From Strigops habroptila (taxonomy: Eukaryota > Chordata > Aves > Psittaciformes > Psittacidae), in assembly GCF_004027225.2 (NCBI RefSeq), contig NW_022651108.1:1-64000 (forward strand): a stretch of DNA of 64,000 nt, in the 5' to 3' direction. A program made the position numbers and the translations under genes. Shown here in pieces: positions 1 through 52,480 of the stretch. Position 1 is the stretch's first letter; each line of letters begins with the position of its first letter. The notes beneath the pieces were generated by a model. The model saw only the letters and a program-made list of their open reading frames with translations, was not told the DNA's origin and ran no database searches.

Positions 1-20175
<20,175 letters not shown>

Positions 20176-20214
20176 CTCCGGGCTCCTTCTTGACCCCCCC
20201 CCACTTTGGGATTG

Positions 20215-20690
20215 GGGGGGACCCGGGAATTGGGGTGATTTGGGGGCCCCAGGGGGGAATTTGGGGGTTCTGGAGTGGAGTTTGGGGCTCTAGAGTGGGA
20301 TTTGGGGGTCGCGGGGTGGGATTTGGGAGTCCTGGGGTGGGATTTGGGGGTCCCAGGGTGGGATTCGGGGCTCTAGGGTGGGATTTGGGGGTCCCGGTGG
20401 GGGATTTGGGGGTCTAGGGTGGGATGTGGGGCTCTAGGGTGGGATTTGGGGCTCTGGGGTGGGGTTTGGGGGTCTCACCGGGTAATTTGGGGGTCCCAGG
20501 GTGGAATTTGGGGTTCCCAGGGTGGAATATGAGGGTCCCAGGGTTGAATTTCGGGGTGCCAGAGCGAAATTTGGGGGTTCCAGGGTGGGATTTGGGGCTC
20601 TAGGGTGGGATTTGGGGGTCCCAGGGTTGAATTTGGGGCTCCCAGAGTGGAATTTGGGGTCCAAGGGGGTAATTGGGGGTTCCGGAGCGG
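20215..20690 (+). repeat. RYR1-EIF3K spacer minisatellite, GGGTGGGATTTGGGG
   Basis: About 24 units of 19-21 bases lie between the RYR1 polyadenylation site and the EIF3K promoter. Nothing else is seen in this spacer. Confidence 0.9.
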
Positions 20691-20900
20691 GGCGGGCGGG
20701 CTTTAGGACCCGGGTCTGTACCTGAGGGCCCGGCGGGCGTGGCCTAAGCGCGGTGGGCGAGGCCTTACCCTGTGGGCGGGGCTCCGTGTGGCGGGCGTGG
20801 CCTAAGCCCTGTGGGCGTGGCCACCAGGGGCTCTCCCCCCTCCCCTCCCAGTCCTCCACATTCCCAGGCTGCTCCGCGGCGGCGGCACTTCCGGTCGGCC
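20690..20900 (+). promoter_or_regulatory. EIF3K promoter / CpG-rich GC-box region
   Basis: This is a CpG-rich stretch with repeated GGGCGTGGCC and GGGCGGGGC boxes (Sp/KLF-type) directly before the EIF3K start codon. It has no TATA box, as expected for a housekeeping gene. It starts only about 500 bases after the RYR1 polyadenylation signal. A CCACCAGGGG sequence at 20821 resembles a CTCF core. Confidence 0.7.
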
Positions 20901-23900
20901 ATGGCGCTGTTCGAGCAGATGAGAGCGAACGTGGGGAAGCTCCTGCGGGGAATCGACCGGTACCGGGACGGGGCGGGCCGGGGGGGGGGGCCGGGGGCGG
21001 GGGGGAACCGGCTCGGACCGGGGGGGGCGGCCCGGGGGTTGCAAACAGCGACCGGCCCCGGAGCGGGGCCTCATAGGCCTGTCATGGCGGCGGCCATGGG
21101 GGGGGGGGTCCCCTTATCCCAGTCCCTATCCTCATTCTTCCAGTCCCTATCCCATTATCCCAGTCATATACCCCTTATCCCGGTCCCTATCCCCTTATCG
21201 CGGCCCCTATCCCCTTATCCCAGTCGCTATCCCCCTTATCCCCGTCCCTATCCCCTTATCCCCGTCCCTATCCCCCTTATCCCCGTCCCTATCCCCCTTA
21301 TCCCCGTCCCTATCCCCCTTATCCCCGTCCCTATCCCCCTTATCCTCGTCCCTATCCCCCTTATCCCCATTCCTGTCCCCCTTATCCCCGTCCTTATCCC
21401 GTTATCCCTCTCCCTATCCCCTTATCCCGCTCCCTATCCCCTTATCCTCGTCCTTATCCCTGTTTTCCTGGTTCCTATTCCCTTATCCCCATCCCTGTCC
21501 CCTTATCCCAGCTCCTATCCCCTTATCCCGCTCCCTATCCCCTTATCCCCGTCCCTATCCCCTTATCCCCGTCCCTATCCCCTTATCCCCGTCCCTATCT
21601 CCTTATCCCGGTCCCTATCCCCTTATCCCTGTCCCTATCCCCTTATCCCGCTCCCTGTCCCGTTATCCCGCTCCCTATCCCCTTATCCCCATCCCAATCC
21701 CCTTATCCCGGTCCCTATCCCCTTATCCCCGTCCCTATCCCGTTATCCCGGTCCCTATCCCCTTATCCCGGTCCCTATCCCCTTATCCCGGTCCCTGTCC
21801 CCCTTATCCCCATCCCTCTCCCCCTTATCCCCGTCCCTATCCCCTTATCCCGCTCCCTATCCCGTTATCCCGGTCTCTATTCCCTTATCCCGCTCCCTAT
21901 CCCGTTATCCCACTCCCTATCCCGTTATCCCGCTCCCTATCCCGTTCTCCCGGCCCCTCTCCCGTTATCCCGCTCCGTATCCCGTTCTCCCGGCCCCTCT
22001 TCCCGCAGGTACAACCCGGAGAACCTGGCCACGCTGGAGCGCTACGTGGAGACGCAGGCCAAGGAGAACGCCTACGACCTGGAGGCCAACCTGGCCGTGC
22101 TGAAGCTGTGCGGGCAGATATGGGGGGCCGGGGGGCGCTGGGGAGGGTCTAGGGGGGCCTGGGGGGGAGTTAGGGGGGCTGGGAGCCTCTAAGGGGGGTT
22201 GGGGGGGTCGATGAGGGGGTCTAGGGCGGGCTCTGGGGGGTGTAAGGGGGGTGGGGGGGATATAAAGGGGCTCTGGGAGGCTCTAAGAGGGGTTAGGGGA
22301 GGTATAAGGGGGACTATGGGGTGTATAAGGGGGTTATGGGGTGTATAAGGGGGACTATGGGGTGTATAAGGGAGGTTATGGGGTGTATAAGGGAGGTTAT
22401 GGGGGGTATAAGGGGGACTATGGGGTGTATAAGGGAGGTTATGGGGGGTATAAGGGGAGTTATGGGGTGTATAAGGAGGTTATGGAGGGTATAAGGGGAG
22501 TTAGGGGGAGTATAAGGGGGTTATGGGGGGTATAAGGGGGACTATGGGGCATATAAGGGGGACTATGGGGCAAATAAGGTGGGTTATGGGGGGTATAAGA
22601 GGGCTATGGGGCATATAAGGGGGTTATGGGGAGTATAAGGGGGACTATGGGGCGTAGAAGGGGGTTATGGGGGGCATAAGGGGGGTACAAGGGGGGTTAT
22701 TGGGGTACAAGGGGGGTTATTGGGGTAATAAGGGGGTTTATGGGGATATAAAGCGGGGTTATTGGGGTTATAAAGGGTTATGGGGAGTCTAAGAGGGATT
22801 ATAGGGGGTGCTTTGAGGCAGTTAGGGGGGGTCTGGGGCCTTAGAGAGGATCCCGGGGGGGTGGGGTCACGGACCCCCCTGTCCCCCCTTAACGTGTGTG
22901 TCCCCCCATAACGTGAGTGTCCCCCCATAACGTGCCCCCCCCCATAGGTACCAGTTCAACCCCGCGTTCTTCCAGAGCACGGTGACGGCACAAATCCTGC
23001 TCAAGGCTCTCACCAACCTGCCCCACACCGACTTCACCCTCTGCAAGTGCATGATCGACCAGGCCCACGTATCCCCCCACACTTGGGGGGCTGGAGAACC
23101 CCCAGGCAGGGGTTAAGGGGGGGGGGACACCCCCATTTTAAGGGGGTTTGGGGGGGGGGGAAGCAGCTTCTCTTCCCACCTTTTCCATGACCATTCCCAA
23201 CAGCAGGAGGAAAGACCCATCAGGCAGATCCTCTACTTAGGGGAGCTGCTGGAGACCTGTCACTTCCAGTCCTTCTGGGTGAGTCCTGCTGCAAGGGGGG
23301 GGTACCCCAAATCTGCTTGCACTTGGGGGGCCCCCCCAGTGCTCATTCTCCCCCCCCAATAGCACTTTAATGCCCACATATCCCCCCCCCTTTCCTTCCG
23401 CAGCAAGCTCTGGATGAGAACATGGAGCTGCTGGATGGGATCACCGGCTTTGAGGACTCCGTGAGGAAATGTGAGGGAATTTGGGGGGCCTGGGGGGGGG
23501 GAATTTGGGGTTGGGGGGGGTTGTCAGGTGGTTTTGGGGTGCAGAGTTGGGGGGTCTGGTGCCTAATCTGCCCTCTCCTACAGTCATCTGCCACGTGGTG
23601 GGCATCACCTACCAGCACATCGACCGCTGGCTGCTGGCCGAGATGTTGGGGGACCTCTCAGGTAAGGGGGTGCCAAAAGGAGGGTTTGGGGGTGAAGATC
23701 CCCCCTAAACCCCCCCTTTGCCCCCCAGAGGCTCAGCTGAAGGTGTGGATGAGCAAATATGGGTGGACGGAGCCGGAGCCCGGCCGGATCTTCATCTGCA
23801 ACCAGGAGGAGAGCATCAAGCCCAAGAACATCGTGGAGAAGATTGACTTTGACAGTGCGTGGGGGGGGGGGGGCATTTGGGGTGACCCCCTCCACCCAAA

Positions 23901-23973
23901 ACCTGGGGTACCCCCCCCTCACTGTCTCCCTTCTCCCACAGGCGTCTCCAGCATCATGGCCTCATCCCTCTGA
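20901..23973 (+). CDS. EIF3K: EIF3K, translation initiation factor 3 subunit K (complete)
   Basis: This encodes the small PCI-type subunit of the eIF3 complex, which supports 43S pre-initiation complex assembly in the cytoplasm. Eight exons: 20901-20959, 22009-22107, 22948-23068, 23204-23278, 23404-23470, 23584-23661, 23729-23854, 23942-23973. The spliced protein is 218 aa, the same length as human EIF3K, and matches throughout: [15 protein letters not shown] at the start, [34 protein letters not shown], and VSSIMASSL at the end. The start codon is in the cggccATGg context. Intron 1 (about 1 kb) and intron 2 (840 bases) are minisatellites; the other introns are 67-330 bases. The gene looks intact. 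Confidence 0.97.
21110..22000 (+). repeat. EIF3K intron 1 minisatellite, CCCCTTATCCCGGTCCCTAT
   Basis: About 43 copies of a 20-21-base C/T-rich unit run up to the exon 2 acceptor. Confidence 0.95.
22110..22835 (+). repeat. EIF3K intron 2 minisatellite, GGTATAAGGGGGTTATGGG
   Basis: About 35 units of 18-21 bases with TATAAGGGGG. The TATAA strings are part of the repeat and not promoters. Confidence 0.93.
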
Positions 23974-23992
23974 GCCCCCCACCTTGTTCTTT

Positions 23993-23998
23993 AGTAAA
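23993..23998 (+). terminator. EIF3K variant polyadenylation signal AGTAAA
   Basis: AGTAAA, a known variant of AATAAA, lies 20 bases after the EIF3K stop. No AATAAA is present between the stop and the next gene, so the 3' UTR is probably about 45 bases long. Confidence 0.55.
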
Positions 23999-24179
23999 GG
24001 AGAAGCCCCCAGCCGCTGCTGTGCCTTTGGGAAGGGGTCCTGGGGCTGGGGGGGGTGGTTCTAGGGGTGCCCCCCCCGGGATGTGTTGGCTCCCCGCCTT
24101 TTGGGGGGGTCTAAAGGGGCAGAAATGGGGCCCCCCCCCCCCCCATAGGGCAGCATTGAATGGAGGAGGGCTTGGGAGG

Positions 24180-25340
24180 CCACGCCCCCTTTGCTGCCTG
24201 GCCACGCCCTCGTGTGGCTTGTGGGCGGGGCTTCTCTACTGCGGGCGGGGCTTAAAAGAGATGCAATTGGTTGGCCTGGGCTGAATGAGCAGGGCCTAGA
24301 CACGCGGTGGGCGTGTCTTCTCACCGTGGGCGGAGCTTAGAGGAGACGCGATTGGTTGGCCTGGATGGAGTGAGTGGGGTGGTGGTTGTGGGCGGGGCTT
24401 ATCACACTGGGCGGGGCTTAGAGGAGATGTGATTGGTTTGCCTGGACTGAGTGGGCAGGCTTAGAGGGACTGTGGGCACATCATGAACGAGTGGGCGGGG
24501 CTTAGATGGGCGGGAGGCGTGTCTTCTCTCTGTGGGCAGGGGTTGGTTGAGAGGCGATTGGTTGGCTTGAACTGAATGGGCGGGGCTTAGAGGGTCTGTG
24601 GGCGTGTCCTGACCAAGTGGGCGGAGCTTAAACGGGCAAGGGGTGTGTCTTCCCTCGGCGGGCGGGGCTCAGAGGAGCCACGATTGGGCTGAATGGGCGT
24701 GGCTTAGATGGACTGTGGGCAGGGTTTAGCGGCGTGGCAGGAGTGGGCGGGGCGTCTCACGGCGGGCGGGGCTTGGAGGAGACGCGATTGGTTTGCCTAG
24801 ATTGAATGGGCGGGGCTTAGAGGGACTGTGGGCGTGCCAGGACGGAGTGGGCGGGGATTAGACTGGCGGCGTGCGTGTCCTGCCCAAGTGGGCGTGGCTT
24901 AGCGGTGTGGCGGGAGGGGGTGCGCAGAGTGGGCTGGGCTTCACCCTGCGGGCGGGGCTTGGATGAGACGCGATTGGTTGGCCTGGACGGAGTGGGCGGT
25001 GCTTAGACGGGTGGTGGGCGTGCCTTCCCACGGCGGGCGGGGCTCAGCGGACCCGCGATTGGTCCTCCTGCCCTGAATGGGCGTGTCTTAGCGGCGTGGC
25101 GGGACCGTGCGCGCAGAGTGGGCGTGTCTTCCCCCCAACCCCCAACACCGGCGTGTCTCTTCGGCGCCGCGATTGGTCCTCCTGCGTTGAATGGGCGTGT
25201 CTTATCCCGGCGGTGGGCGTGGCTTAGAGGCGCGGGGCGGGTGTCGGTGGCGCGATGGGGCGGTGGGCGGCGGGCGCGCCTGCGCAGCGCGGCGGGCGGG
25301 CGGCGGGGCCGGGCGCCATCGCCGCCATCGCTGGTGCCGC
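24180..25340 (+). promoter_or_regulatory. ACTN4 upstream region: tandem array of CCAAT and GC boxes
   Basis: This roughly 1.1 kb region is built from diverged repeats. Each contains a GGGCGGGGCTTAG-like GC box, a GACGCGATTGGTTGGCC-like inverted CCAAT box and a GAATGGGCGG-like segment. I count nine ATTGG boxes at 24266, 24351, 24432, 24557, 24683, 24787, 24973, 25058 and 25172, spaced 81-186 bases apart. GGGCGG or GGGCGTG elements recur between them. The last 100 bases are a TATA-less CpG-rich core leading to the ACTN4 ATG at 25342. NF-Y and Sp1 binding is inferred from the motifs. Confidence 0.65.
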
Positions 25341-25341
25341 C

Positions 25342-46959
<21,618 letters not shown>

Positions 46960-47263
46960 TAATAGAAACCCCTTTATTTTTACAACCCCAGGCGGCATTC
47001 CCAAGGGATTCCCCACTTTTCCACAGCACCCCCCCTCTCTTCCAACCACACCCCCCCCCCCCCTTTTCCAGCAGCAAATCCCAATGGGAAGGGGATTTGT
47101 GGCCCCTCCCTCCAACCTTGGAGCAGGTTTTTCTGAGGATAAAGATGGGAAAGAGCTTCCCGAAGGGGAAAAAGGAAGGGAAAAAAGAGGGAAATTCCCG
47201 AGTTTCCCTTTTCCTGGAAAGCCGGAAGGTTCCTGTCGCCTTTATTCACGGATGGAGTTATTA

Positions 47264-47269
47264 TATAAA
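47264..47269 (+). terminator. Probable ACTN4 polyadenylation signal TATAAA
   Basis: The variant TATAAA lies 420 bases after the ACTN4 stop and is followed 25 bases later by a GT-rich stretch (TTGTCTGTGT), as expected for a cleavage element. No AATAAA is present in the convergent spacer. Weaker candidates AATAGA and GATAAA lie upstream. Confidence 0.45.
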
Positions 47270-47459
47270 GTCTATATTCTCCTGCAGCCGCTTGTCTGTG
47301 TCGCTCCCTCCTCATCCCATGGGATGAGCATCCCGGGAGTGGGATCGGGATGTGGGGCGGTGATTCCGGAGGGGGGGGAAAAGGCGTTTTCGGCTACCGG
47401 GTCCCAAAAGTCCCTGGAATTGGGGTTGTGTCCCCCATGGAAAAGGGGGATGCTCCGGG

Positions 47460-48020
47460 TGGGGAATGGGATGGGGATAAGGGGGATAAGGGGATGGGGA
47501 AATGGGATTGGGGACAGGGAAATAGGGATGGGGACAGGGAAGTGGGATGGGGGACAAGGGAATGGGGATGGGGAAAGCGGGATTGGGGGACAGGGAGATG
47601 GGAATGGGGACAAGGAGGTGGGAATGGGGACAGTGAAATGGGGATAAGGGAGAGGGATGATGATGGGGACAGGGAAGCAGGGATTGGGATGGGACAGAGG
47701 AATGGGGACAGGGAAGTGGGATGGGGGACAAGGAAATGGGGATGGGGAAACAGGATTAGGGGACAGGGAGATGGGAATGGGGACAGTGAGGTGGGAATGG
47801 GGACAGTGAAATGGGGATAAGGGAGAGGGATGATGATGAAGACAGGGAAGCAGGGATTGGGATGGGACAGAGGGATGGGGACAGGGAAGTGGGATGGGGG
47901 ACACGGGAATGGGGATGGGGAAAGGGATTAGGGGCCAGGGAGATGGGAATGGGGACAGTGAGGTGGGGATAGGGAGAGGGATACGGGGATTGGGATGGGG
48001 ACAGGGATAAGGGCCCCATT
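47460..48020 (+). repeat. ACTN4-BLVRB spacer minisatellite, GGGAAGTGGGATGGGGGAC
   Basis: Purine-rich units of 12-20 bases, with a block of about 180 bases present twice (from about 47590 and 47770). It fills the spacer between the two convergent genes. Confidence 0.92.
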
Positions 48021-48097
48021 CCCAGCTCCATCCCCCCCATTCCCAACACTAACTCCCGGACTCCCCAAAGGACTGGCCAGATGGGATAAAAGCCGGC

Positions 48098-48103
48098 TTT
48101 AAT
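48098..48103 (-). terminator. BLVRB polyadenylation signal ATTAAA
   Basis: On the minus strand, ATTAAA lies 34 bases past the BLVRB stop codon. It is the commonest natural variant of AATAAA. Confidence 0.7.
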
Positions 48104-48136
48104 CCGGGGGGCTCCCCCATTCCCGAGGGATCATCC

Positions 48137-51100
48137 CTATTCCTTGGCGTAGCTCTGGCACACGTAGACGCTTTGGCCGTCGTAGCGGTCGGTGCCGAGG
48201 CAGCGGAGCAGGAAATGGCCCAAATCCCGCGTGGAAATGACCCGGGAAGCGCCGGAGGCTCCCACCGACACCGAGTAATCCCGGGTCAGCGGCAGCTCCT
48301 CTGCGGGACACCGGGAAAGCGGGAGGTGGGGATGGGACCCAGCGAGGGGGAGACCGGGATCACGGGGTGTGGGGAACACCAGGGTTTGGGGATAATGGGA
48401 TATCAGGATGTAGTGGCTGCGGGATACTGTGATTCTGGGATAATGGGGTTTGGGGATATGGTGGCTCTGGAATATTGGGATATGGTGATTCTGGGATACT
48501 GGGATTTGGGGATACGGTGATGCTGGGATAATGGGATAGGGCGATTCTGGGATACCGGGATTTGGGCTACGGTGATGCTGGGATAATGGGATAGGGTGAT
48601 TCTGGGATACCAGGATGCAGTGATACTGGGATGCAGTGATTCCGGGATATCAGGATGCAGTGGTTCTGGGATACCGGGATATGGTGATACTGGGATAGGG
48701 GGACTCTGGGATAATGGGATGTGGGGATAATGGGATACTGGGATATGGTGATCCTGGGATAATGGGGTTTGGGGATAATAGGATTTGGGGATAATGGGAT
48801 ATGGTGATTCTGAGATACCAGGATTTGGGGATACAGTGATGCTGGGATAATGGGATAGGGTGATTCTGGGGTTTGGGGACACTGGGCTACCAGGATTCAA
48901 TGCTTCTGGGATGCTGGGATTTGGGGATACCAGGATTTGGTGATTCTGGGATAGTGGGATTTGAGGATACTGGGGTAGGGGGATTCTGGGATAATGGGAT
49001 GTGGGGATAATGGGATACAAGGATACAGTGATTCTGGGATAATGGGATACAAGGATACGGTGATTCTGGGATACTGGGTTAAGGTGATTCTGGGATAATG
49101 GGTTTTGGAGATAATGGGATTTGGGGATAATGGGATATGGTGATTCTGGAATACCAGGATGCAGTGATACTGGGATACAGTGATTCCAGGATATCAGGAT
49201 GCAGTGGTTCTGGGATACCGGGATATGGCGATGCTGGGATAGGGGGATTCTGGGATAATGTGATTTGGGGATAATGGGATACAAAGATATGGTGATTTGG
49301 GGATAATGGGATTTGGGGATAATGGGATTTGGGGATAATGGGATACAAGGATACGGTGATTCTGGGATACTGGGATAGGGTGATTCTGCGATAATGGGGT
49401 TTGGGGATAATGGGATTTGGGGATAATGGGATATGGTGATTCTGGGGTACCAGGATGCAGTGATACTGGGATGCAGTGGTTCTGGGATACTGGGATATGG
49501 TGATAGTGGGATACCGGGATTTGGTGATACTGGGATGGGGGATTCTGGGATAATGGGATTCGGTGGCTCTGGGATACCAAGAGAACGGGTCAACGGGAAT
49601 CCCGGGATCAATGGGGATCGTTCCCGCCCATACCAGCAATGTGGGGGGGCATCACACAGACGCAGTCGAGCCCCGAATCCCGCAGGATCTGGTACATCCG
49701 GATGTGATCCTCGGTCACCGGCAGCAGCCGCGGGGGCACCTTCTGCAGGTCCCACAGCAGGAACGCTGCGGGAATGGGCGGGAATGATGGGCGGGAATAA
49801 CCGGGACCCCCCCCCACCCCCCCACCCCCCCAGGTTATGGGGCTCAGGACCAAGGACAGGGGGACACCCCCCACCCCCCCCCCAGGTTATGGGGCTCAGG
49901 ACCAAGGACAGGGGGACACCCCCCACGCCCCCCCCCCAGGTTATGGGGGTCCGGGGGGGGGGCACCCACCCGAGAGGCAGGCGACGACCTTGCGGACCCC
50001 CTGAGCCTTCATGGCCTCCACGATGGTCCTGGTGCCGTCTGACATCACCGTGGTGGGGCCTGGGGGGCACAGGGGGGGATATGGGGCTGCCCCACATGTG
50101 TGGGGCTATGGGGGGGTTATGGGGCTTCCCCCCATGTGTGGGGCTATGGGGGAGTTATGGGGCTTCCCCCAATGTGTGGGGCTGTGGAGGGGGTTACGGG
50201 GCTGCCCCCCATGTGTGGGGTGACAGAAGGGATATGGGGGGGGTATGGGGTGATGGGGGGGTTACGGGGCTGCCCCCCATATGTGGGGCTGTGGAGGGGG
50301 TTATGGGGCTTTCCCCCATGTGTGGGGTGACGGAAGGGATATGGGGGGGTATGGGGTGATGGGGGGGATATGGGGCTGCCCCCATGTGTGGGGTGATGGA
50401 AGGGATATGGGGGGGGTATGGGGCTATGGGTGGGATATGGGGCTGCCCCCCATGTGTGAGGCTGCGGGGGGGGGGGGTCCCGTACTCAGGTCGTTGCCGG
50501 TGCCCAGCACGATGATGACGCCGTCCTGGCCCCGCACGGCCTCGGCCACGGCCGCGGGGTCCCGCGCGTCCCCCCGCACCACCCGCACCGGGGGGGGGGG
50601 GCACCGGGAGCCGCGCCGGGTCCCGCACCAGCACCGTCACCTCGAACCCTGCGCCACAGCGGCTCCATGTGGCCCCATAGGGCTCTATATGGCCCCGTAG
50701 GGGCTCCGTATGGCCCATAAGGGCTCTATGTGGTCCATACGGCTCTATCTGGCCCCACATCTGCCCCATATGGGCTCTGCCTGCCCCATATGGGCTCTGC
50801 CTACCCCATAAGGCTCCTACTGGCCGCACATCTGCCCCAGGAGGGCTCTATATGGCCCATAGGGGCTCTATCAGCCCCACACAGCCTCTATCAGCCCCAC
50901 ATGGGCTGCGTCTCCCCCCCAGATAAGTTCTATCAGCCCCAGGCAGGCTGGGCCGGCCCCATAGAACCCTCCCTGCCCCACAGCACCCTCCCTGCCCCAT
51001 AGAACCCTCCCTGCCCCATAGAACCCACTTTGTCCCTCATAGGCGTTGTCTGTCCCCCCAGGTTTGCCCAACCCCGATGTCACCCCCATAACCCAATACC

Positions 51101-51659
51101 CCCCCCATAACCCCAATGACACCCCCATAACCCAATGCCCCCATAACCCCAATACCCCCGTAACCCCAATGCCCCCATAACCCATTGCCTCCCCATAAAC
51201 CATTACCCCCATAACCCCAATGCCCCCCATAACCCCAATGACACCCCCATAACCCAATACTCTCCATAACCCATTACCCCCCATAACCCCAATGCCCCCC
51301 CACAACCTCAATGACAGCCCCATAGCCCCAATGCCCCCATAACCCCAATGTCCCCATAACCCCAATACCCCCCATAACCCCAATGACACCCCCATAACCC
51401 AATACCCTCCATAACCCAATACCCCCCCATAACCCCAATACTCCCCATAATCCATTACCCCCCATAACCCCAATGCCCCCCCACAACCTCAATGACACCC
51501 CCATAGCCCCAATGCCCCCATAACCCCCCCTAACCCCGGTCCCCGCCTCCCCCATGGCCCCCGTTCCCCCCCGTTACCCTCCTCCAGCGCCAGCTCCAGC
51601 GTGGCCCGTCCGGTGCGTCCGGTAGCGCCGAAGATCACGAGTTTCCTCCCGGGCTCCAT
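48137..51659 (-). CDS. BLVRB: BLVRB, biliverdin reductase B / NADPH flavin reductase
   Basis: This is a cytosolic NADPH-dependent reductase of flavins and biliverdin-IX-beta. Five exons on the minus strand: 51578-51659, 50486-50648, 49970-50059, 49634-49765, 48137-48300. The start is [17 protein letters not shown] with the Rossmann nucleotide-binding motif GATGRTG. Later blocks are [43 protein letters not shown] (the active-site Ser of human T-S-A-F is kept), [11 protein letters not shown], and [17 protein letters not shown]. Expected length is 209 aa against 206 in human. Exon 2 is out of frame by one base in a 12-base homopolymer (plus-strand G run at 50590-50601). All other junctions are in phase. 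The gene is head to head with SPTBN4, as in mammals. Confidence 0.92.
48385..49575 (+). repeat. BLVRB intron 4 minisatellite, GGGATAATGGGATATGGTGA
   Basis: About 75 units of 14-18 bases (GGGATACTGGGATTTGG) with larger duplicated blocks. The G-rich strand is the template-opposite strand of BLVRB. Confidence 0.94.
49799..49945 (+). repeat. BLVRB intron 3, two 60-70-base direct copies
   Basis: The segment containing GGTTATGGGGCTCAGGACCA and AGGACAGGGGGACACCCC occurs twice, separated by C runs. Confidence 0.85.
50070..50465 (+). repeat. BLVRB intron 2 minisatellite, GGGGCTGCCCCCCATGTGTG
   Basis: About nine units of 36-50 bases, each with CCCCATGTGTGGGG, a small palindromic string. Confidence 0.9.
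50486..50648 (-). CDS. BLVRB: BLVRB exon 2 with one-base homopolymer frame problem
   Basis: The exon should encode [16 protein letters not shown], a Pro-rich link, then [18 protein letters not shown] and the [15 protein letters not shown] block. Both halves are well conserved but lie in different frames. The break falls inside a run of twelve C on the coding strand (plus-strand G run 50590-50601). The splice sites require 162 coding bases in this exon, and the sequence has 163. A miscounted homopolymer is the simplest reading; a real inactivating mutation is possible but unlikely, because both halves and all other exons are intact. Confidence 0.85.
50665..51535 (+). repeat. BLVRB intron 1 arrays: GGCTCTATATGGCCCC and CCCATAACCCCAATGCC
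   Basis: 50665-51020 holds loose units with CTCTATCAGCCCCA and CCCTGCCCCATAGAA. 51085-51535 is a tighter array of 14-17-base CCATAACCCCAATGACAC units. Confidence 0.88.
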
Positions 51660-51790
51660 TGCCGGGGGGGGGAAGCGGCGGCTCCGGGAGCGGCTCCGGA
51701 ACCCTTCGGCTACCGGGGACCGGCTCCGCCCCCCCCGGGGCCGGGCCAGCGCCGGCACCGCCCGGGGCCGGGCGGACACCCCGCTCCCTA
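51660..51790 (-). promoter_or_regulatory. BLVRB 5' UTR and CpG-rich promoter
   Basis: This CpG-dense stretch lies directly upstream of the BLVRB start codon on the minus strand, with GC-box-like and CCCGGGGC elements and no TATA box. The minisatellite of the shared spacer begins right after it. Confidence 0.5.
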
Positions 51791-52480
51791 TGGCCGTGTT
51801 CTATAGGGTCCCGGTCTATATGTCCCGGTCTATACGGTCCCGGTCTATAGGGTCCCGATCCGCATCCCCCCCCCTCGGTCTATATTGTCCCGGACCATCC
51901 GCTCCCTGTCCGTACCCCCCCCCCCCCCCTCCCCGGGGTCTATATTAGGTCCCGGCCCGTTCCTCCTCCCGGCCTATATTGTCCCACTCTATCCCGGTCC
52001 ATATGGTCCCTACCCCGACCCGCTTTGCCACCGTCCTGGTCTATACTGTCCCAGTCCATAGGGTCTCAATTGGCACGGTTCTGGTCAATATAGCTTCGGT
52101 CTGTACGGTCCCGGTCTGTATCCCCCCCCCGGTTTATATGGCCGCGGTCCATCACCACCCCCCCCCCCCCCACTGATCTATATGGTCCCGGTCCATCACA
52201 CACACCCCCCCCCCCCCAGGTCTATATGGTCCCGGTCCATCACACCCCCCCCCCCCAGGTCTATATGGTCCCGGTCCATCACTCCCCACCCCCCCCCACC
52301 GGTCTATATGGTCCCGGTCCATCACCCCCCCCCTCCCCAGGTCTATATGGTCCCGGTCCATCACATACCCCCCCCCCCCAGGTCTATATGGTCCCGGTCC
52401 ATCACCCCCCACCCCCCCCCAGGTCTATATGGTCCCGGTCCATCCGGTCCCGGTTTTGGGGGGGGCGGGGGGTGCTGATG
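51785..52480 (+). repeat. BLVRB-SPTBN4 spacer minisatellite, GGTCTATATGGTCCCGGTCC
   Basis: About 18 units; the last seven are 40-45 bases with a long C run after GGTCCATCAC. It fills the head-to-head spacer between the two promoters. Confidence 0.93.

Noticed and set aside
20772-22103. Plus-strand open frame of 443 codons overlapping EIF3K exon 1
   Set aside because: It reads EIF3K exon 1 in another frame and then the CCCCTTATCCC array of intron 1.
22260-22760. TATA boxes in EIF3K intron 2
   Set aside because: The TATAAGGGG strings belong to the minisatellite unit and no transcript start is suggested.
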